This document shows, piece after piece, positions 34,924 to 35,520 of a DNA stretch of 35,520 bases (positions are counted from its first letter, which is position 1; each line of letters starts with the position of its first letter). A program made the position numbers and the translations under genes. Source of the stretch: Sterolibacterium sp. (GTDB lineage: Bacteria > Pseudomonadota > Gammaproteobacteria > Burkholderiales > Rhodocyclaceae); the NCBI GenBank assembly GCA_018061005.1, contig JAGOVA010000026.1, positions 1 through 35,520 of the forward strand. Reading direction: 5' to 3'. Below the pieces are notes generated by a model that saw nothing but the letters and a program-made list of their open reading frames with translations, was not told where the DNA came from and made no database searches.

Positions 34924-35520
34924 TCGCCGACCAGAAAGGTCGCCAGTCATTAATGGCACCCAGGCTGGAAAACAATCCGTTCAGCATGTGAAAGGCAATC
35001 CCCAGCATGATGCCGGCAAACACCTTGATGCTCACCGCACCCATACGATCCTGCATGTAAGCAAAGGGGAGTGCCAGGATCATCATGACCAAGGCAGCCA
35101 GCGGATACACCAGTTTTTTCCACAGGGCGATTTCGTAACGCTGGGTTTTTTGCTGGTTATCGCGTAAATGCCGGATGTATTGATAAAGATTGATGAGTGA
35201 CATCCGTTCCGGAACCACCATCAGTACCGAAAGGATGTTGGGATTCAACGCCGAATGCCAAAGCAGACCGGGCTCCCTGCGTATTTCGGTATGGCTGCCT
35301 GCAAAGACGGTCTGCACGACATTCATGAGCTGCCAAGCATCCGGTGCCTGATAAACCCCCTCTTCGGCCTCGCTGATCGAACGCAACTGGTGTTGTTCAT
35401 CGAAAGCATTGATCCGCACTCCGCGCAAACGGGTGTCCGGCAACACTTCACGCACATTAACGAAGCTGGTTTCATCTTTGACCCACAGGCCGGAACGGAA
35501 CTCCTGCGTGACCACTGAAC
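34859..35520 (-). CDS. lptG: LPS export permease LptG, 5' partial
   Basis: The C-terminal two thirds of an LptF/LptG-type permease (YjgQ), part of the LptB2FGC inner-membrane extractor of lipopolysaccharide. The frame is open through the right edge; its N-terminus lies outside the window. Visible: the periplasmic beta-jellyroll part (GVRINAFDEQHQLRSISEAE), then the coupling region NLYQYIRHLRDNQQKTQRYEIALWKKLVYPLAALVMMILALPFAY, GAVSIKVFAGIMLGIAFHMLN, and a last helix before ADRR. WKK-x-YP and MxDRMGAVS-like sequence is typical of LptG in betaproteobacteria, where lptF normally precedes it. Confidence 0.93.
   Translation of the reverse strand, partial: SVVTQEFRSGLWVKDETSFVNVREVLPDTRLRGVRINAFDEQHQLRSISEAEEGVYQAPDAWQLMNVVQTVFAGSHTEIRREPGLLWHSALNPNILSVLMVVPERMSLINLYQYIRHLRDNQQKTQRYEIALWKKLVYPLAALVMMILALPFAYMQDRMGAVSIKVFAGIMLGIAFHMLNGLFSSLGAINDWRPFWSAITPSALFLLAAGGMMLWADRR

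Overview
The window is a GC-rich chromosomal segment from a betaproteobacterium. The evidence is gene order: asd-fimV-truA-trpF-trpB-trpA-accD-folC-SPOR protein-cvpA-purF-metZ on the plus strand, ilvB-ilvH-ilvC-psd-pssA-leuA on the minus strand, and a sigma factor-DUF3619-DUF3106-RDD group running towards lptG. A lineage near Nitrosomonadales is plausible, but I cannot fix the family without a search. No rRNA, tRNA, CRISPR array, prophage or insertion sequence was seen.

Layout. 1-122 is a perfect 52-bp inverted repeat with an 18-nt spacer, almost certainly a fold-back artefact at a contig end. It leads into a 5'-truncated luciferase-like (F420/flavin type) oxidoreductase. 1121-3397 carries aroC and an MFS permease, followed by a tiny entericidin-like lipoprotein. 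3752-8062 holds asd and the large polar-hub protein gene fimV. 8152-13693 holds a CbiQ/EcfT-like membrane protein, truA, trpF, trpB, a hicA-hicB toxin-antitoxin pair lodged between trpB and trpA, then trpA and accD. 13736-19374 holds folC, a SPOR-domain protein, cvpA, purF and metZ. A convergent block follows: rhlE (minus), a DUF192 protein (minus), a flavodoxin-like protein (plus), a YihY-type membrane protein (minus) and a long PilJ-like/HAMP/PAS/PAS/GGDEF/EAL protein (plus). 25978-32590 is a minus-strand biosynthetic run for branched-chain amino acids with the two phosphatidylethanolamine genes psd and pssA inside it. 32742-34923 is a sigma factor operon, and lptG enters from the right edge on the minus strand.

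How it works together. Most genes are housekeeping: the chorismate-to-tryptophan route (aroC, trpF, trpB, trpA), the aspartate family and methionine (asd, metZ), branched-chain amino acids (ilvBHC, leuA), purines and folate (purF, folC), lipid synthesis (accD, psd, pssA) and envelope or cell division (fimV, SPOR protein, cvpA, lptG). Accessory flavour comes from HicAB, the partial luciferase-like enzyme, the c-di-GMP enzyme and the sigma factor with its DUF partners.

I see no clear new defence or mobile system. The best leads are the toxin-antitoxin pair inside the trp cluster, a shared 9-nt tandem repeat upstream of asd and purF, a structured leader before rhlE, two interleaved mutually exclusive stems between ilvC and psd, and an unannotated 36-codon membrane-type ORF between pssA and leuA.
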